A DNA stretch of 64,000 nt from Bacillus thuringiensis (GCF_014932895.1 NZ_JACYOF010000005.1:310001-374000); one strand, 5' to 3'; numbered from the stretch's first letter, positions 46,186 through 55,052 are shown. Translations and numbers: made by a program. Notes: generated from the letters alone by a model not told the origin.

Positions 46186-46347
46186 TTAGATTGTTTCCCC
46201 ATGGGCGCCATCGTAATCGTTGCTATGCATTAACGCCGGAGCTGGATAATCTCCATAAGCAACTGCCTTATCATTTGTATTTGCTCCGATTGCCAAAAAA
46301 CCGATAAGTCCTAAGCCTAATGCGATTAAACTTAATTTTTTCTTCAT
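46186..46347 (-). CDS. Phr pre-propeptide (signal peptide pheromone)
   Basis: 53 residues: MKKKLSLIALGLGLIGFLAI is a secretion signal, followed by a short polar tail ending SNDYDGAHGETI. It overlaps the rap stop codon (TAATG), the classic rap-phr layout. The secreted tail is expected to be trimmed to a 5-7 residue peptide from the C-terminus, such as GAHGETI or HGETI, re-imported by the oligopeptide permease and bound by the TPR domain of the Rap protein. Not a standard-length gene, so easily missed. Cut sites are inferred. Confidence 0.85.
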   Translation of the reverse strand: MKKKLSLIALGLGLIGFLAIGANTNDKAVAYGDYPAPALMHSNDYDGAHGETI

Positions 46348-47438
46348 TACTTTAACGCTCCTTTTTCATTCTTTTTTTCTTTCGCTTGGTGTTGCATGTG
46401 AAAATACTCGCTTGCCTTCACTGGATCTCCTTCTTTATAGAAACAAAGTGCCAGTTTCTCTGTATATTCTCTTGTGTACTCATACAACTCTTCTTTATCG
46501 AAATAAGCAATTCCTTCTAAAATTGCTTTTTCAATGTTTTTTGTAGAAACATTTAAGTTCATTTCTTTTAAAATATTAAAATGATGTTTGTATAATTCAT
46601 CATTTTCCCCACAAATCTCCAATCCTTTGTTAACGAGTTCGGAAACTTTCTCTTTTTCCCCTAGTTTATGATATTCGCGTGATAACAATAAAATAGCCTT
46701 ATAGTTATTCGGCATGCCCTCTATAACTGCTGAAAGGTGTCTAATTACTAATGGAGATAGATTTTGACTTGCATACAGCCAGCCGAGGTTATTTCGAACA
46801 CGTAAAATTAATTCTGATGCATTTTTCTTTTGAAGAATATCGATCGCCGCTGTGAAATATTCTTCTGATTCTTCGTATTGATTCAAATGTACACAAATAC
46901 CACCTAATAAATTTTTACATAGCCCCACGTTGATTTCGTGACCTGGATGTTTTTCAAAAATATCTAGAGCCATATTTCCAAATTTAATTACTTTGAGGGG
47001 TTTGTACGTATAGTTATTGAACGCAGCAACTCTATAATAAAATTCCCCAACTTCAATTTCATCAGAAATGGAGTTTAATAATTGTTCCGCTTTTTCATAC
47101 TGTTCTCGTGCCTTTACGAAGCTTGAAATTGATGTTCGGTGAATTCCCTTGAAGAAATGGTAATAAAACATAAGGAGATTGTCTGAAGGCGTATATACCG
47201 CTTCAATTTCTTCAAAACTATCTTTTGTAATCCCTAATCCGTTTGTTAACACCTTGTATCGAAAATCTAATAGGGAATAATACAGTAATAAATTTTTATC
47301 ATCTTTCAATTCTTCTTTTCGTTCATCAATTTCCTTTTTCATAGTTGCAGCTTCTTTATATTTTTGAGAAATTATGAGATGGTACCAATCATTTAACAAC
47401 TTGTACGTATTTTGATTTGTAAAAACACTTGTATTCAA
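46347..47438 (-). CDS. Rap-family response-regulator aspartate phosphatase
   Basis: 363 residues, all-helical with several tetratricopeptide repeats (for example FYYRVAAFNNYTYKPLKVIK, LCKNLLGGICVHLNQYEESE, RVRNNLGWLYASQNLSPLVI). N-terminal three-helix bundle opens YKLLNDWYHLIISQKYKEAA, the part that contacts response regulators such as Spo0F in Rap proteins. Expected to delay sporulation, competence or another response until Phr accumulates. GAAGGAGGAGGAG before ATG is very strong. The true target is not known. Confidence 0.9.
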   Translation of the reverse strand: MNTSVFTNQNTYKLLNDWYHLIISQKYKEAATMKKEIDERKEELKDDKNLLLYYSLLDFRYKVLTNGLGITKDSFEEIEAVYTPSDNLLMFYYHFFKGIHRTSISSFVKAREQYEKAEQLLNSISDEIEVGEFYYRVAAFNNYTYKPLKVIKFGNMALDIFEKHPGHEINVGLCKNLLGGICVHLNQYEESEEYFTAAIDILQKKNASELILRVRNNLGWLYASQNLSPLVIRHLSAVIEGMPNNYKAILLLSREYHKLGEKEKVSELVNKGLEICGENDELYKHHFNILKEMNLNVSTKNIEKAILEGIAYFDKEELYEYTREYTEKLALCFYKEGDPVKASEYFHMQHQAKEKKNEKGALK

Positions 47439-47719
47439 TTGCTCCTCCTCCTTCTTGATTCGCTATTCTATCTAAAAATTACCACATTTCTGTTAATTTT
47501 ATATAACCCCCCTTATTTAAGTGGGGTGATAAATATTTAACGGAATATTCAATCTTTTTTTGTGGTAAAAAAGAACTTTAAATCTCTAATTAATAAATTG
47601 ATCTATTATATTTTCGATTCCGTTATTTATTCGTATGATAGCACCAGTGATTGCTTCATTACAATTAAGAAAGTTCAAATTAAGTGATACTTTAAAGGAG
47701 CTATCAGCATAAAAGATTA

Positions 47720-47806
47720 CTATACTCCACTCATACAAAGAACAAAGAAGACGAATAAAATGATGACAATACCAATGCCGAAGTTAAATACGAGAGTACT
47801 ATCCAT
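47720..47806 (-). CDS. Putative 28-residue membrane peptide
   Basis: MDSTLVFNFGIGIVIILFVF and then FVLCMSGV-stop: a single hydrophobic helix. An AAGGAGG nine bases before the ATG is optimal. It is too short for ordinary gene calls. It is reminiscent of small Bacillus sporulation peptides such as YjcZ in its shape but not in sequence. Confidence 0.5.
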   Translation of the reverse strand: MDSTLVFNFGIGIVIILFVFFVLCMSGV

Positions 47807-47828
47807 ATATGTAACCTCCTTATTTGAA

Positions 47829-47858
47829 AGTAAAAGCACTCTAGTCAGAGTGCTCTTT
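47829..47858. terminator. Hairpin
   Basis: AAAGCACTC...GAGTGCTTT followed by ATTTT; upstream of the 28-residue peptide gene on the minus strand. Confidence 0.6.
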
Positions 47859-47974
47859 ATTTTGAATCTCCTGAAATGGGCTTCTCAACTTTTAGAAAGG
47901 GATGTATGCGTTTAAAGAGTTACATTATTTTATGCGTTTATGTTTTAGAATGAGTAAGTCCTTGTGAAGTATAG

Positions 47975-48006
47975 AAAAAAGACACTCTTTCGAGTGTCTT
48001 TTTTGA
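47975..48006. terminator. Hairpin with T-run
   Basis: AAAAAAGACACTC...GAGTGTCTTTTTT. No gene on the plus side ends here; it may end a minus-strand transcript leaving the Ter-type operon. 47859-48153 holds no other gene that I can support. Confidence 0.6.
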
Positions 48007-48153
48007 TGACAAAATGTGTCAATTGCTTGAGTTTGATAAGACGCTAATTTCCGTTTAACGTCTTTTCTTAAATCAAGAAGTGTAGCAACAGCGATTCGAA
48101 TAAATTGTACCATTTGTTTAATGTGTGCGCGTATGCAATAATGCATACATCGA

Positions 48154-48969
48154 TTATGAGGTAGGTAATGAACTGTGAATAATTTGAAGTGATTTACTTA
48201 CAATTTCTTCAGCTGCATATATGCCGACTGCATCCGTTTTTAAAATATGAGATTGTAAGTTATCATGCGCTGCTCCTAATTCACCGTGAAGTGGTGCAAA
48301 GGCATGGTTAGCTTCTTCAAGCATGCATAAATCGAGTAAAGAATCCCCAGCTGTAATAACAGTATCTATTTGTAGTATTTCTTTTATATATTGCACAGCA
48401 TCCCATTTGTTAATTGGCTTCGGTACAAAGTATAATTTCCTACCTTGAAGTGAATGCGTCCATCCTTGTGTGTCTATCCAAGAAGTGAAGGGTGTTAATT
48501 CATCATAAGGAATGTTCTCCCGTTTAATGATGCAATAGTGGAATAAATCATCAGCCGTTTTTTGTGATATAACCCAATCTTTATGAGCTATTTGTTCAAA
48601 TTCCTTTAGTATATCGTTTCTCTCTAGACATTCTACTGAAAGTCTTTTTTTTACTTTTCTGTTCCAAGTAACATCTTGCTTACCGTTATGAAGGATATTA
48701 CCACCGTTACTTGTAATGGCATATTCAGGAATGATTTCATTTTGGAATAAAGCAATACGCTGAAACTGCTCGATAGTTCTTGTTGTAACTGGGATGAAAT
48801 GTGAATGCAGTTGCAATTTTTTTAATAGCGAAATAGTTTTATGTGAGATGAAAGAAATTTCTTTCCCCTCTAAAGTTTCAATGAGTTGAATAGATTCATC
48901 TTCTATATGGGCACGAAATGATTTTCGGGAATAAATAAGCGTTTGATCCAGATCACTGGCGAAAATCAT
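48154..48969 (-). CDS. HAD-family phosphatase of Ter-associated operon
   Basis: 271 residues. HAD motifs: ASDLDQTLIYS (nucleophile Asp, residue 5), TTRTIEQF (about 63), a Lys in the WNRKVKK or later region, and TAGDSLLDLCMLEEAN (about 215). The cap is of the Cof type. It overlaps the StiP-family gene by 4 bp (ATGA), so it is the last gene of a coupled operon. In Ter-associated modules the HAD enzyme is proposed to dephosphorylate a nucleoside-like phosphate. No clear terminator follows. Confidence 0.85.
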   Translation of the reverse strand: MIFASDLDQTLIYSRKSFRAHIEDESIQLIETLEGKEISFISHKTISLLKKLQLHSHFIPVTTRTIEQFQRIALFQNEIIPEYAITSNGGNILHNGKQDVTWNRKVKKRLSVECLERNDILKEFEQIAHKDWVISQKTADDLFHYCIIKRENIPYDELTPFTSWIDTQGWTHSLQGRKLYFVPKPINKWDAVQYIKEILQIDTVITAGDSLLDLCMLEEANHAFAPLHGELGAAHDNLQSHILKTDAVGIYAAEEIVSKSLQIIHSSLPTS

Positions 48970-50078
48970 GTTGTTTCCCTCCTAAGGGGCTTAATGAGCC
49001 CGCAACATGAGTAAGCCATATTTTCGTATATTTCAATAGGGACATTTTTTTCTTTAGCAAGAAGTAAAATATGCTTTAAATCGGGATTGTTTTGCTTGCG
49101 TATTAAAATTTTCCACGGCATTCTCCGTAGTAATACACGAGTTGTTTCACCGACTCCTGGTTTAATTAAGTTAATATCGTTAATTTCAAATTGTGTTTGG
49201 ATAGACTGTATATCTTTTAATCCTTGCCAAGATGGGGCGGTGTATGTTGAAGCAATATAACATAATTGATCATCTATATGAGAATGGATAGAAGGGAATA
49301 AAGTGGCTACTTCATCAATAAAGAAATTTGATAAATCTTCTTGTTCTAGCTCTGTATAATATTTAACACCATGAAAATCATTTGGACCAATATAGGTGTC
49401 ATTTAATACAGTACGGCTAATTAGTCCAGAGACGGTTGCATTTAAGCAAGCGCTAGGGATAAGAAAATCTTCGCGTGTGCCGTAAATTGAAGTACAGTAA
49501 CCGGGATCAGCAAGCACAGCCATACAATGAGAAAGATGTGTATGATTTTTCTCGTTAAATGTATGTACTGCATATTCTAATTCTTTTTTTATTGCGCCTT
49601 TTCCAGTCCACCCATCAATGAATTGAATCGTTTCTTTAGGATGATGTTCCAAAATATAATGAAGTGCATTTTCATCGATACCGCGGCCACGAATAATGGA
49701 AATACAATAGTGTGGCACATCAAGGTTATATCGATAGCGTATATAGCGTTTTATAAGAATACCAATAGGTGTACCAGCACGAGCTAATGAGACGAGGACA
49801 AGATTAGTTCCTTTATTCTGTATAATTTGTTCAGCGACAACTCCAACAGCAATTGCTAGTTTGTGTTTGTATTGTTGCAGGGAAGTAAAGAATAAATTCA
49901 TATACGCTTTAGATGGTTTATATTCTACTGGTAACATTTCAGAATAATGTATGCCAGCTTGAATAGCTTGCTCTCTAGTTTCTGTGGAACTTTCTTTCAT
50001 TAAATCGCTAATATCTTTTAATAGAAAAATAGCATCATTTGGATTGTAACTACTAATATATGAGTTTACTTTTACCAT
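48966..50078 (-). CDS. StiP/PELOTA-type protein of Ter-associated operon
   Basis: 370 residues, known in databases as the cysteine protease StiP family, but in comparative genomics read as a phosphoribosyltransferase-like core (LVSLARAGTPIGILIKRYIR and FIDGWTGKGAIKKE, a PRPP-loop-like region) followed by a PELOTA RNA-binding domain (LLRRMPWKILIRKQNNPDLK, NVPIEIYENMAY). It lies 2 bp from the PRTase-TRSP gene and overlaps the HAD gene. Role proposed: making a nucleoside-like metabolite. No experimental anchor is visible here. Confidence 0.8.
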   Translation of the reverse strand: MVKVNSYISSYNPNDAIFLLKDISDLMKESSTETREQAIQAGIHYSEMLPVEYKPSKAYMNLFFTSLQQYKHKLAIAVGVVAEQIIQNKGTNLVLVSLARAGTPIGILIKRYIRYRYNLDVPHYCISIIRGRGIDENALHYILEHHPKETIQFIDGWTGKGAIKKELEYAVHTFNEKNHTHLSHCMAVLADPGYCTSIYGTREDFLIPSACLNATVSGLISRTVLNDTYIGPNDFHGVKYYTELEQEDLSNFFIDEVATLFPSIHSHIDDQLCYIASTYTAPSWQGLKDIQSIQTQFEINDINLIKPGVGETTRVLLRRMPWKILIRKQNNPDLKHILLLAKEKNVPIEIYENMAYSCCGLIKPLRRETT

Positions 50079-50080
50079 AA

Positions 50081-51430
50081 TTATTGACCTTCCTTTTCTA
50101 TCTGATTTGAAAATGAGACGATATGAATAAAGGGAATAACTGTTTGCAATTGTTGTAGGAGAGGAGATAGAGCTTCTTCTCCTAAATCGCGTTCAATAAA
50201 AATAAATACTTCATCGTAATCATAAGGTGAAATATTATAAAAGTAATTTGTAATAGTAGAATCTTCAGGACTTGGATATGAGAAATGATTATGAATGGCG
50301 TAGTTCACATCATTTGAAACAGGATGGATAGGACTTCTTGTTGTAGATTGATATAAAATATTTTCACCCATTTCAGCAGCAATTTTCATTGGGATATACA
50401 TAAATTCACCTGTTCCGAGACAGAGTGTTCGTTTTCCTATTCTTTTTCTTTTTAACGTTTTTCCTGCTTCTTGAGCGAAAGAATGAATGTGCTTTTGTTC
50501 ATATGATGAAATGCCAAAACGCCCAGTATATTTTATATAATTTGATGTATAGGATAATGTTGGACAGGGAATTGTATGCTTTTTGAAATCAGGTTTTGTT
50601 TTTTCAGTTTGAATATTTGTCGTTGAAATGTTCAATGGTTGACCAGTTGTATGAATGGTTCCTTCTAATAAAGAAATAACGTGAATCTTAATTTGAAGTT
50701 CTTCTTCTAATTGTTTAAATTGTCTTCTGTTTTTATCAGAACGCCAGTCTAATAAAGAAGCAATGATATATTCTTCTCGTGGAAATTTATTTTGAATGGA
50801 TTGGATAATATTTAATGCTGTTTTTCCTGTTGTCATCTCATCATCTACGAGAACAATCGGATTGTTGTTTTGAACAAAGCTTGCATCTACATAACAGCGG
50901 TGCGATGTTGCATGGGAGTGTTCTTCTTCAAATGTAATGACAGATTCGAGGTTAGGTATCGATTCCCTAGTTGTATGTACATACTTTGCATTTTGAAAGC
51001 ATTGAAACATAGAGTGACCAAGTGCTGTTGCTGTTTCCGCAAATCCGATGAATAAAACTTCTTCTTGTAGAGGATATTGATAACGAAATATTTCCTCTGA
51101 GATTGTATCAACTTCTAATGAAATGAGATTTAAAATTTCTTTTTGAAATGGATGAAAAGTATTATGCAGTATTTCCATATATCTTGCAGCGAGAGCAAGT
51201 CCACTTGCGAGAGAGACTACAGGTTTAATAGGAAGATGCTTTCCAAGAATTTTACTCACGAATAAAAAACTACGTTTCTTATTTATCCTCGCTGCCATTT
51301 GAAAAAGATTGTCTAGCTCTAAGTCATATGGATTATCACGTATTTCTATATGAACTTTTATAGTATTTAAAATATTATACGTGTTGTTTGGCGTTTGTAA
51401 TAAGGAGATCGGTGAATTTTTTATTTTCAT
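50081..51430 (-). CDS. Phosphoribosyltransferase with C-terminal TRSP domain
   Basis: 449 residues. The PRPP-binding motif is seen as PIVLVDDEMTTGKT (about residues 191-204), with FIGFAETATALGHS (about 127) as the upstream loop. The C-terminal half (LCLGTGEFMYIPMKIAAEMG, about residue 340; YDEVFIFIERDLGEE) is the TRSP domain of Ter-linked PRTases. ATG 51430 gives a frame that overlaps the end of the CitE-like gene by 56 bp; a GGGGTG site precedes it. Expected to attach ribose-5-phosphate to a base-like substrate. Confidence 0.85.
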   Translation of the reverse strand: MKIKNSPISLLQTPNNTYNILNTIKVHIEIRDNPYDLELDNLFQMAARINKKRSFLFVSKILGKHLPIKPVVSLASGLALAARYMEILHNTFHPFQKEILNLISLEVDTISEEIFRYQYPLQEEVLFIGFAETATALGHSMFQCFQNAKYVHTTRESIPNLESVITFEEEHSHATSHRCYVDASFVQNNNPIVLVDDEMTTGKTALNIIQSIQNKFPREEYIIASLLDWRSDKNRRQFKQLEEELQIKIHVISLLEGTIHTTGQPLNISTTNIQTEKTKPDFKKHTIPCPTLSYTSNYIKYTGRFGISSYEQKHIHSFAQEAGKTLKRKRIGKRTLCLGTGEFMYIPMKIAAEMGENILYQSTTRSPIHPVSNDVNYAIHNHFSYPSPEDSTITNYFYNISPYDYDEVFIFIERDLGEEALSPLLQQLQTVIPFIHIVSFSNQIEKEGQ

Positions 51431-52478
51431 GTAGCACCCCGTAAATATTAGATTTTAAAATGGTTTTGCGAGCCCAGTTATAATGTGGCTTTACTTCATT
51501 CATTTTGTTAGCAAAACTGCTTTTTAGCACTCCGTTATACGTATTGGCTTTTTGTAAAATTGACCTTGCATCTAAATAATCTTCCATTGTAACGATGTGC
51601 ATTGCCTGCACAACTTTAATATGAGAAGGGTGAATAACTGTCTTTCCGATTAATCCATTTGCATGGTCAAGCGATACTTCCTGAATGAGCCCGTCTTCAT
51701 AATGATTAGAAAAATATTCCCATACGCACCCTGAAATAATATATTCATTTGGGGCTCTTGAGAAAATATTAATAATGTCTGAAATACAATCACGAACAGC
51801 AGTAATATGATAGATCGGTGTGTATTTATTGCGCCGAATACCAAATATACTTGAAAAATCAGTAGCGCCAATACGTACATTTAAGATGTGATCACGATAG
51901 GAATCTAGTAAATCTTTTATTTGCAATAATGATTCTATACGTGTTTCTTTATACATAATTTCTGGTGATTCTAAAATTGGCATTCCATAAAGTGATAACG
52001 AGTATAACTCGTTTATATATACAAGCTGATCGATATAAGACTTCCCATTAATTGGTGTGAATTTTGGGAAGACAAAACCACATAAACAATGAATAGCACT
52101 ACCCAATTCAGTAACAATTGTTTTTATTTGACTTGGTTTTCGAACTCTAATAAAAAGAAGTGGGATGTCTGCTTGATGTAGTACGTTGGCACTGACTAAG
52201 TTGGCGATTTGCTGTATTTGAACGACGATGTTTTGCTCTGCAAGCTTTACTTCCTCATCGCTGATAGAGTCTTCCAGACAAAGAATAATTGATGTAGCTT
52301 CCACATGTTTTTTTTTAATCATATCTTCCGCAATTGTTTCTTTCGTGCCAGGAGTATATAGTGTAGCGCCTAGTGCGTAAGCTAATTGCTCTTTCCCTAT
52401 ATTTTTTGAAAAACTAAGAGGCTCTTTATAGAAAAAATTTTGCCGTTCTTCTAAGGATAGATAAGAAAAGTACTTCAA
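51375..52478 (-). CDS. CitE/HpcH-like C-C bond lyase of Ter-associated operon
   Basis: 367 residues, TIM-barrel lyase of the citrate-lyase-beta/HpcH family (C-C_Bond_Lyase). Visible: ILCLEDSISDEEV (metal Glu/Asp), LFIRVRKP (substrate Arg), GATDFSSIFG (metal Asp) and HPSHIKVVQ. TTG at 52478 is chosen because GGTGGTGAC lies upstream and the longer frame is not protein-like. First gene of the four-gene operon; in Ter modules it is proposed to make or split a precursor of the nucleoside-like product. Confidence 0.82.
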   Translation of the reverse strand: MKYFSYLSLEERQNFFYKEPLSFSKNIGKEQLAYALGATLYTPGTKETIAEDMIKKKHVEATSIILCLEDSISDEEVKLAEQNIVVQIQQIANLVSANVLHQADIPLLFIRVRKPSQIKTIVTELGSAIHCLCGFVFPKFTPINGKSYIDQLVYINELYSLSLYGMPILESPEIMYKETRIESLLQIKDLLDSYRDHILNVRIGATDFSSIFGIRRNKYTPIYHITAVRDCISDIINIFSRAPNEYIISGCVWEYFSNHYEDGLIQEVSLDHANGLIGKTVIHPSHIKVVQAMHIVTMEDYLDARSILQKANTYNGVLKSSFANKMNEVKPHYNWARKTILKSNIYGVLHENKKFTDLLITNAKQHV

Positions 52479-52603
52479 ATTGTCACCACCTTCATTTACA
52501 TAATTCTGTTTAATCGTAACATAATAAGAAAAATCTTCCATTAAAATGAGATAGGAAATTTTAAAAATATATTGAGAAAGATGAATGATAAGATGAATGT
52601 CGA

Positions 52604-52622
52604 ATATTTCTAGTAGAAATAT
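52604..52622. promoter_or_regulatory. Palindrome between GNAT gene and Ter-type operon
   Basis: ATATTTC-TAGTA-GAAATAT, perfect 7-bp arms, 19 bp before the GNAT start and in the shared promoter gap of two divergent units. Could be an operator. Confidence 0.35.
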
Positions 52623-52640
52623 AATAGGGGGACAAGGAAG

Positions 52641-53120
52641 ATGGATATACATAAGTTAACAGAGGAAGAAGCGAATGAAATAAATACATGGGCATACGAG
52701 GAGCCGTATCATTTATATAGTTTTTCAGGACATGTTGAAGTAATAGAAGAGTTGTTAGACGGGACGTATTATGGTTGTTGTGATGATAAGGGAGAGCTCA
52801 TCGGCTATTTTTGCTTTGGGGAAAATGCACAAGTTCCAGGAGGAAGAGATGCTAATTTATATGTGGGGGAAGATGTAGTAGACATTGGTCTTGGAATGAA
52901 GCCAGCGTTAACAGGTAAAGGGACGGGGAAAATATTTTTTCAAGCGGGAGTAACGTATGCAGCTAAAGAATTCAATTCGAAAGTATTCCGACTCAGTGTA
53001 GCAACATTTAATAAAAGAGCGATTACACTATATAAAAATATAGGTTTTCAACAGGGGCCTATTTTTTTAAGCCGAGGAAGAGAATTCATGCTGATGAAAT
53101 ATGAAAGACCGTCAGTATGA
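52641..53120 (+). CDS. GNAT family N-acetyltransferase
   Basis: 159 residues. Acetyl-CoA loop in KPALTGKGTGKIFFQAGV (about residue 95), and a typical end FRLSVATFNKRAITLYKNIGF. Ribosome site AAGGAAG six bases upstream. Divergent from the Ter-type operon. Substrate unknown; a link to the operon is possible only from the shared promoter gap. Confidence 0.85.
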   Translation: MDIHKLTEEEANEINTWAYEEPYHLYSFSGHVEVIEELLDGTYYGCCDDKGELIGYFCFGENAQVPGGRDANLYVGEDVVDIGLGMKPALTGKGTGKIFFQAGVTYAAKEFNSKVFRLSVATFNKRAITLYKNIGFQQGPIFLSRGREFMLMKYERPSV

Positions 53121-53140
53121 AACTGACGGCCTAGGAAGTA

Positions 53141-53632
53141 TTATTCCGAGTGATCAGCTCGGTGTGCTAAACGGCTGGAAGCAGCGGCGGCAATTCCACC
53201 AACGATATCATCAAGGAATGTATGCACTTTTCCAGTTGATTTATCATTTAAGTATTCTAAAATACCTGGTTTTAATTTATCGATATATCCAAAGTTCGTG
53301 AAACCGATAGAGCCGTACACGTTCACGATAGAAAGTGCGATAACTTCATCAATTCCATATAGGCCTTCATCACGTTTTACGATATCTTGTAACGGCTCAC
53401 TTAACATTCCTTTTTCAGCAAGGACATCGAGTTCGATACCAGTAATAAGTGCATTTTGTACTTCGCGTTTTGATAGTACACGTTCTACATTGTAACGACA
53501 TTCTGCCATCTCTAAATTTGGATGGTATTTTTTTTGAAGAAAATGAACGAGTTCAGCAATGTCGTCAATTGTTACACCGCGCTCTTGTAATAGTTGTAAT
53601 GCTCTTTCTTGTAGTTGATTGGATTCTTTCAT
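53141..53632 (-). CDS. yutG: Phosphatidylglycerophosphatase A family protein YutG
   Basis: 163 residues of the PgpA family (PF04608 type): GIELDVLAEKG, DEGLYGIDEV, HTFLDDIVGGIAAA. PgpA removes phosphate from phosphatidylglycerophosphate in membrane lipid synthesis; YutG-type proteins of Bacillus lack the long membrane helices and their activity is unproven. The start is set at MKESNQLQ (53632) with AAAGGTG upstream. Matches YutG of B. subtilis by place. Confidence 0.78.
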   Translation of the reverse strand: MKESNQLQERALQLLQERGVTIDDIAELVHFLQKKYHPNLEMAECRYNVERVLSKREVQNALITGIELDVLAEKGMLSEPLQDIVKRDEGLYGIDEVIALSIVNVYGSIGFTNFGYIDKLKPGILEYLNDKSTGKVHTFLDDIVGGIAAAASSRLAHRADHSE

Positions 53633-53752
53633 GTTTATCACCTTTTTTTCTTTTTAGTATTTGTATACGTTTTATTGCTTTATCATGTGCATAGGAATGA
53701 AAGGCGAGCACAAGCTCATATATATAAAGAAAAACCATAGGTGGCGACTGCG

Positions 53753-54754
53753 ATGATTCATCATATTTATGAGCATTATCATATGCATGCTAAAGAATTA
53801 ATCCCCCTTGGCCCCTATAAAAGCTTTTGGATTCGCAACAAAATTTATGTACTTGTTCCAATTGGAGAAATGGAGGAAGAAGTACTTGTAGAGATGAAAA
53901 AGCTCAGTGATTATATGAACCAGCAAGGGGACATAACTGTAGCGACTTTCGTTCCGACTATACACGGCTACTATGTAAGTGAGATAGAAGAAAAAAATTA
54001 CTGCTTATTAAAAGGTATGCGTACGTTAGAACGACATGCTATGTCATTAGGAAGTGAGCTTTCTATATTCCATAAACGAGGTGCATTCTTTCCAGAAGAA
54101 ATTGAGCAATTAAGCCGCATTGGTGAATGGAAATCGTTATGGGAAAAAAGGCTCGATCAGTTAGAAAAGTTTTGGCAATCACAAGTGATGAACCACCCTT
54201 CAGACGTATTCGATCAATTGTTTATTGAATCCTTCCCGTATTACTTAGGAGTTGCAGAAAATGCAATTCAATATGTTGTCGATACAGAAATGGATGATAC
54301 GCCGCAAATAACCGATGCAGCAACAATTTGCCAAGAACGATTTACACCTTTATTATGGCATCAAACGAAGCGTCTCAAACTTCCTTTTGATTGGGTGTAC
54401 GATCACCCAACTAGAGATATAGCAGAATGGATCCGCCATATGACGATAGAAAAAAAGAAAGACTGGGAGCAAACAATCGTTCAATTTGTTACAGATTATG
54501 AACGTAATTATTCGCTCTCCTCATTTGGTTGGCGCTTATTATTTGCAAGGCTCCTGTTCCCACTCCACTATTTTGAAACGGTCGAACGATATTACCAAAC
54601 TGGGAACGAAGAACAAAAAAGCATATATAGAGATCGCTTAGAAGCCATTTTACACGATGTGAACCGCTCAGAGCAATTTATGAAGCATTTTTATGGCTCA
54701 CTTCGTTTACCAGTCGATAAGCTTGGGATTAGAAAATTAGATTGGCTATCTTAA
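53753..54754 (+). CDS. yutH: Spore coat-associated protein YutH (CotS-like kinase fold)
   Basis: 333 residues. Fold of the CotS/aminoglycoside-phosphotransferase family but without an intact HxDxxxxN catalytic loop (FDWVYDHPTRDIAEWI stands near it), so it is probably a degenerate kinase. Spore-coat role known for YutH of B. subtilis, made in the mother cell. ATG 53753 has AGGTGG eight bases upstream. Terminator follows. Confidence 0.82.
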   Translation: MIHHIYEHYHMHAKELIPLGPYKSFWIRNKIYVLVPIGEMEEEVLVEMKKLSDYMNQQGDITVATFVPTIHGYYVSEIEEKNYCLLKGMRTLERHAMSLGSELSIFHKRGAFFPEEIEQLSRIGEWKSLWEKRLDQLEKFWQSQVMNHPSDVFDQLFIESFPYYLGVAENAIQYVVDTEMDDTPQITDAATICQERFTPLLWHQTKRLKLPFDWVYDHPTRDIAEWIRHMTIEKKKDWEQTIVQFVTDYERNYSLSSFGWRLLFARLLFPLHYFETVERYYQTGNEEQKSIYRDRLEAILHDVNRSEQFMKHFYGSLRLPVDKLGIRKLDWLS

Positions 54755-54760
54755 AAGTAT

Positions 54761-54792
54761 AAAAAAGAGACCGATTGAGGTCTCTTTTTTAT
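54761..54792 (+). terminator. Terminator of yutH
   Basis: AAAAAAGAGACC...GGTCTCTTTTTT. Confidence 0.9.
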
Positions 54793-54813
54793 ACCACAAT
54801 TATATGTAATACA

Positions 54814-55029
54814 TTATGCTCCTACCTTTTGATCTGCACATATATTTAAAATGAATTGATGTCTTTCGATTTTCTCATTTACTTTACTCAATAATTCTTG
54901 CTGAATTTCTTTAAATAAAAATTGATAGCTTGTATTCCATGTTGGTATAACGGATGAAAGGTTTAATAAATACTCTTTTTTCTGTTCTAGTTCTTGAATT
55001 GTTGAAAAAGTACTTCCCATTCTTGGCAT
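54814..55029 (-). CDS. Small protein of unknown function
   Basis: 71 residues, helical and charged (FSTIQELEQKKEYLLNLSSV, VNEKIERHQFILNI). GGGGG lies seven bases before the ATG, which supports it as a real gene. No family recognised. It is followed, on its upstream side, by bcr1 copy H. Confidence 0.55.
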   Translation of the reverse strand: MPRMGSTFSTIQELEQKKEYLLNLSSVIPTWNTSYQFLFKEIQQELLSKVNEKIERHQFILNICADQKVGA

Positions 55030-55052
55030 GTGTCGTCCCCCTATGTTTTTAC

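Noticed and set aside
47925-48146. 73-residue minus-strand open frame
   Set aside because: It passes through a terminator hairpin and has no ribosome site or family resemblance.
50081-51430. PRTase as a simple pyrimidine salvage enzyme
   Set aside because: The C-terminal TRSP-like half and neighbours fit the Ter-linked module, not Upp or PyrR.
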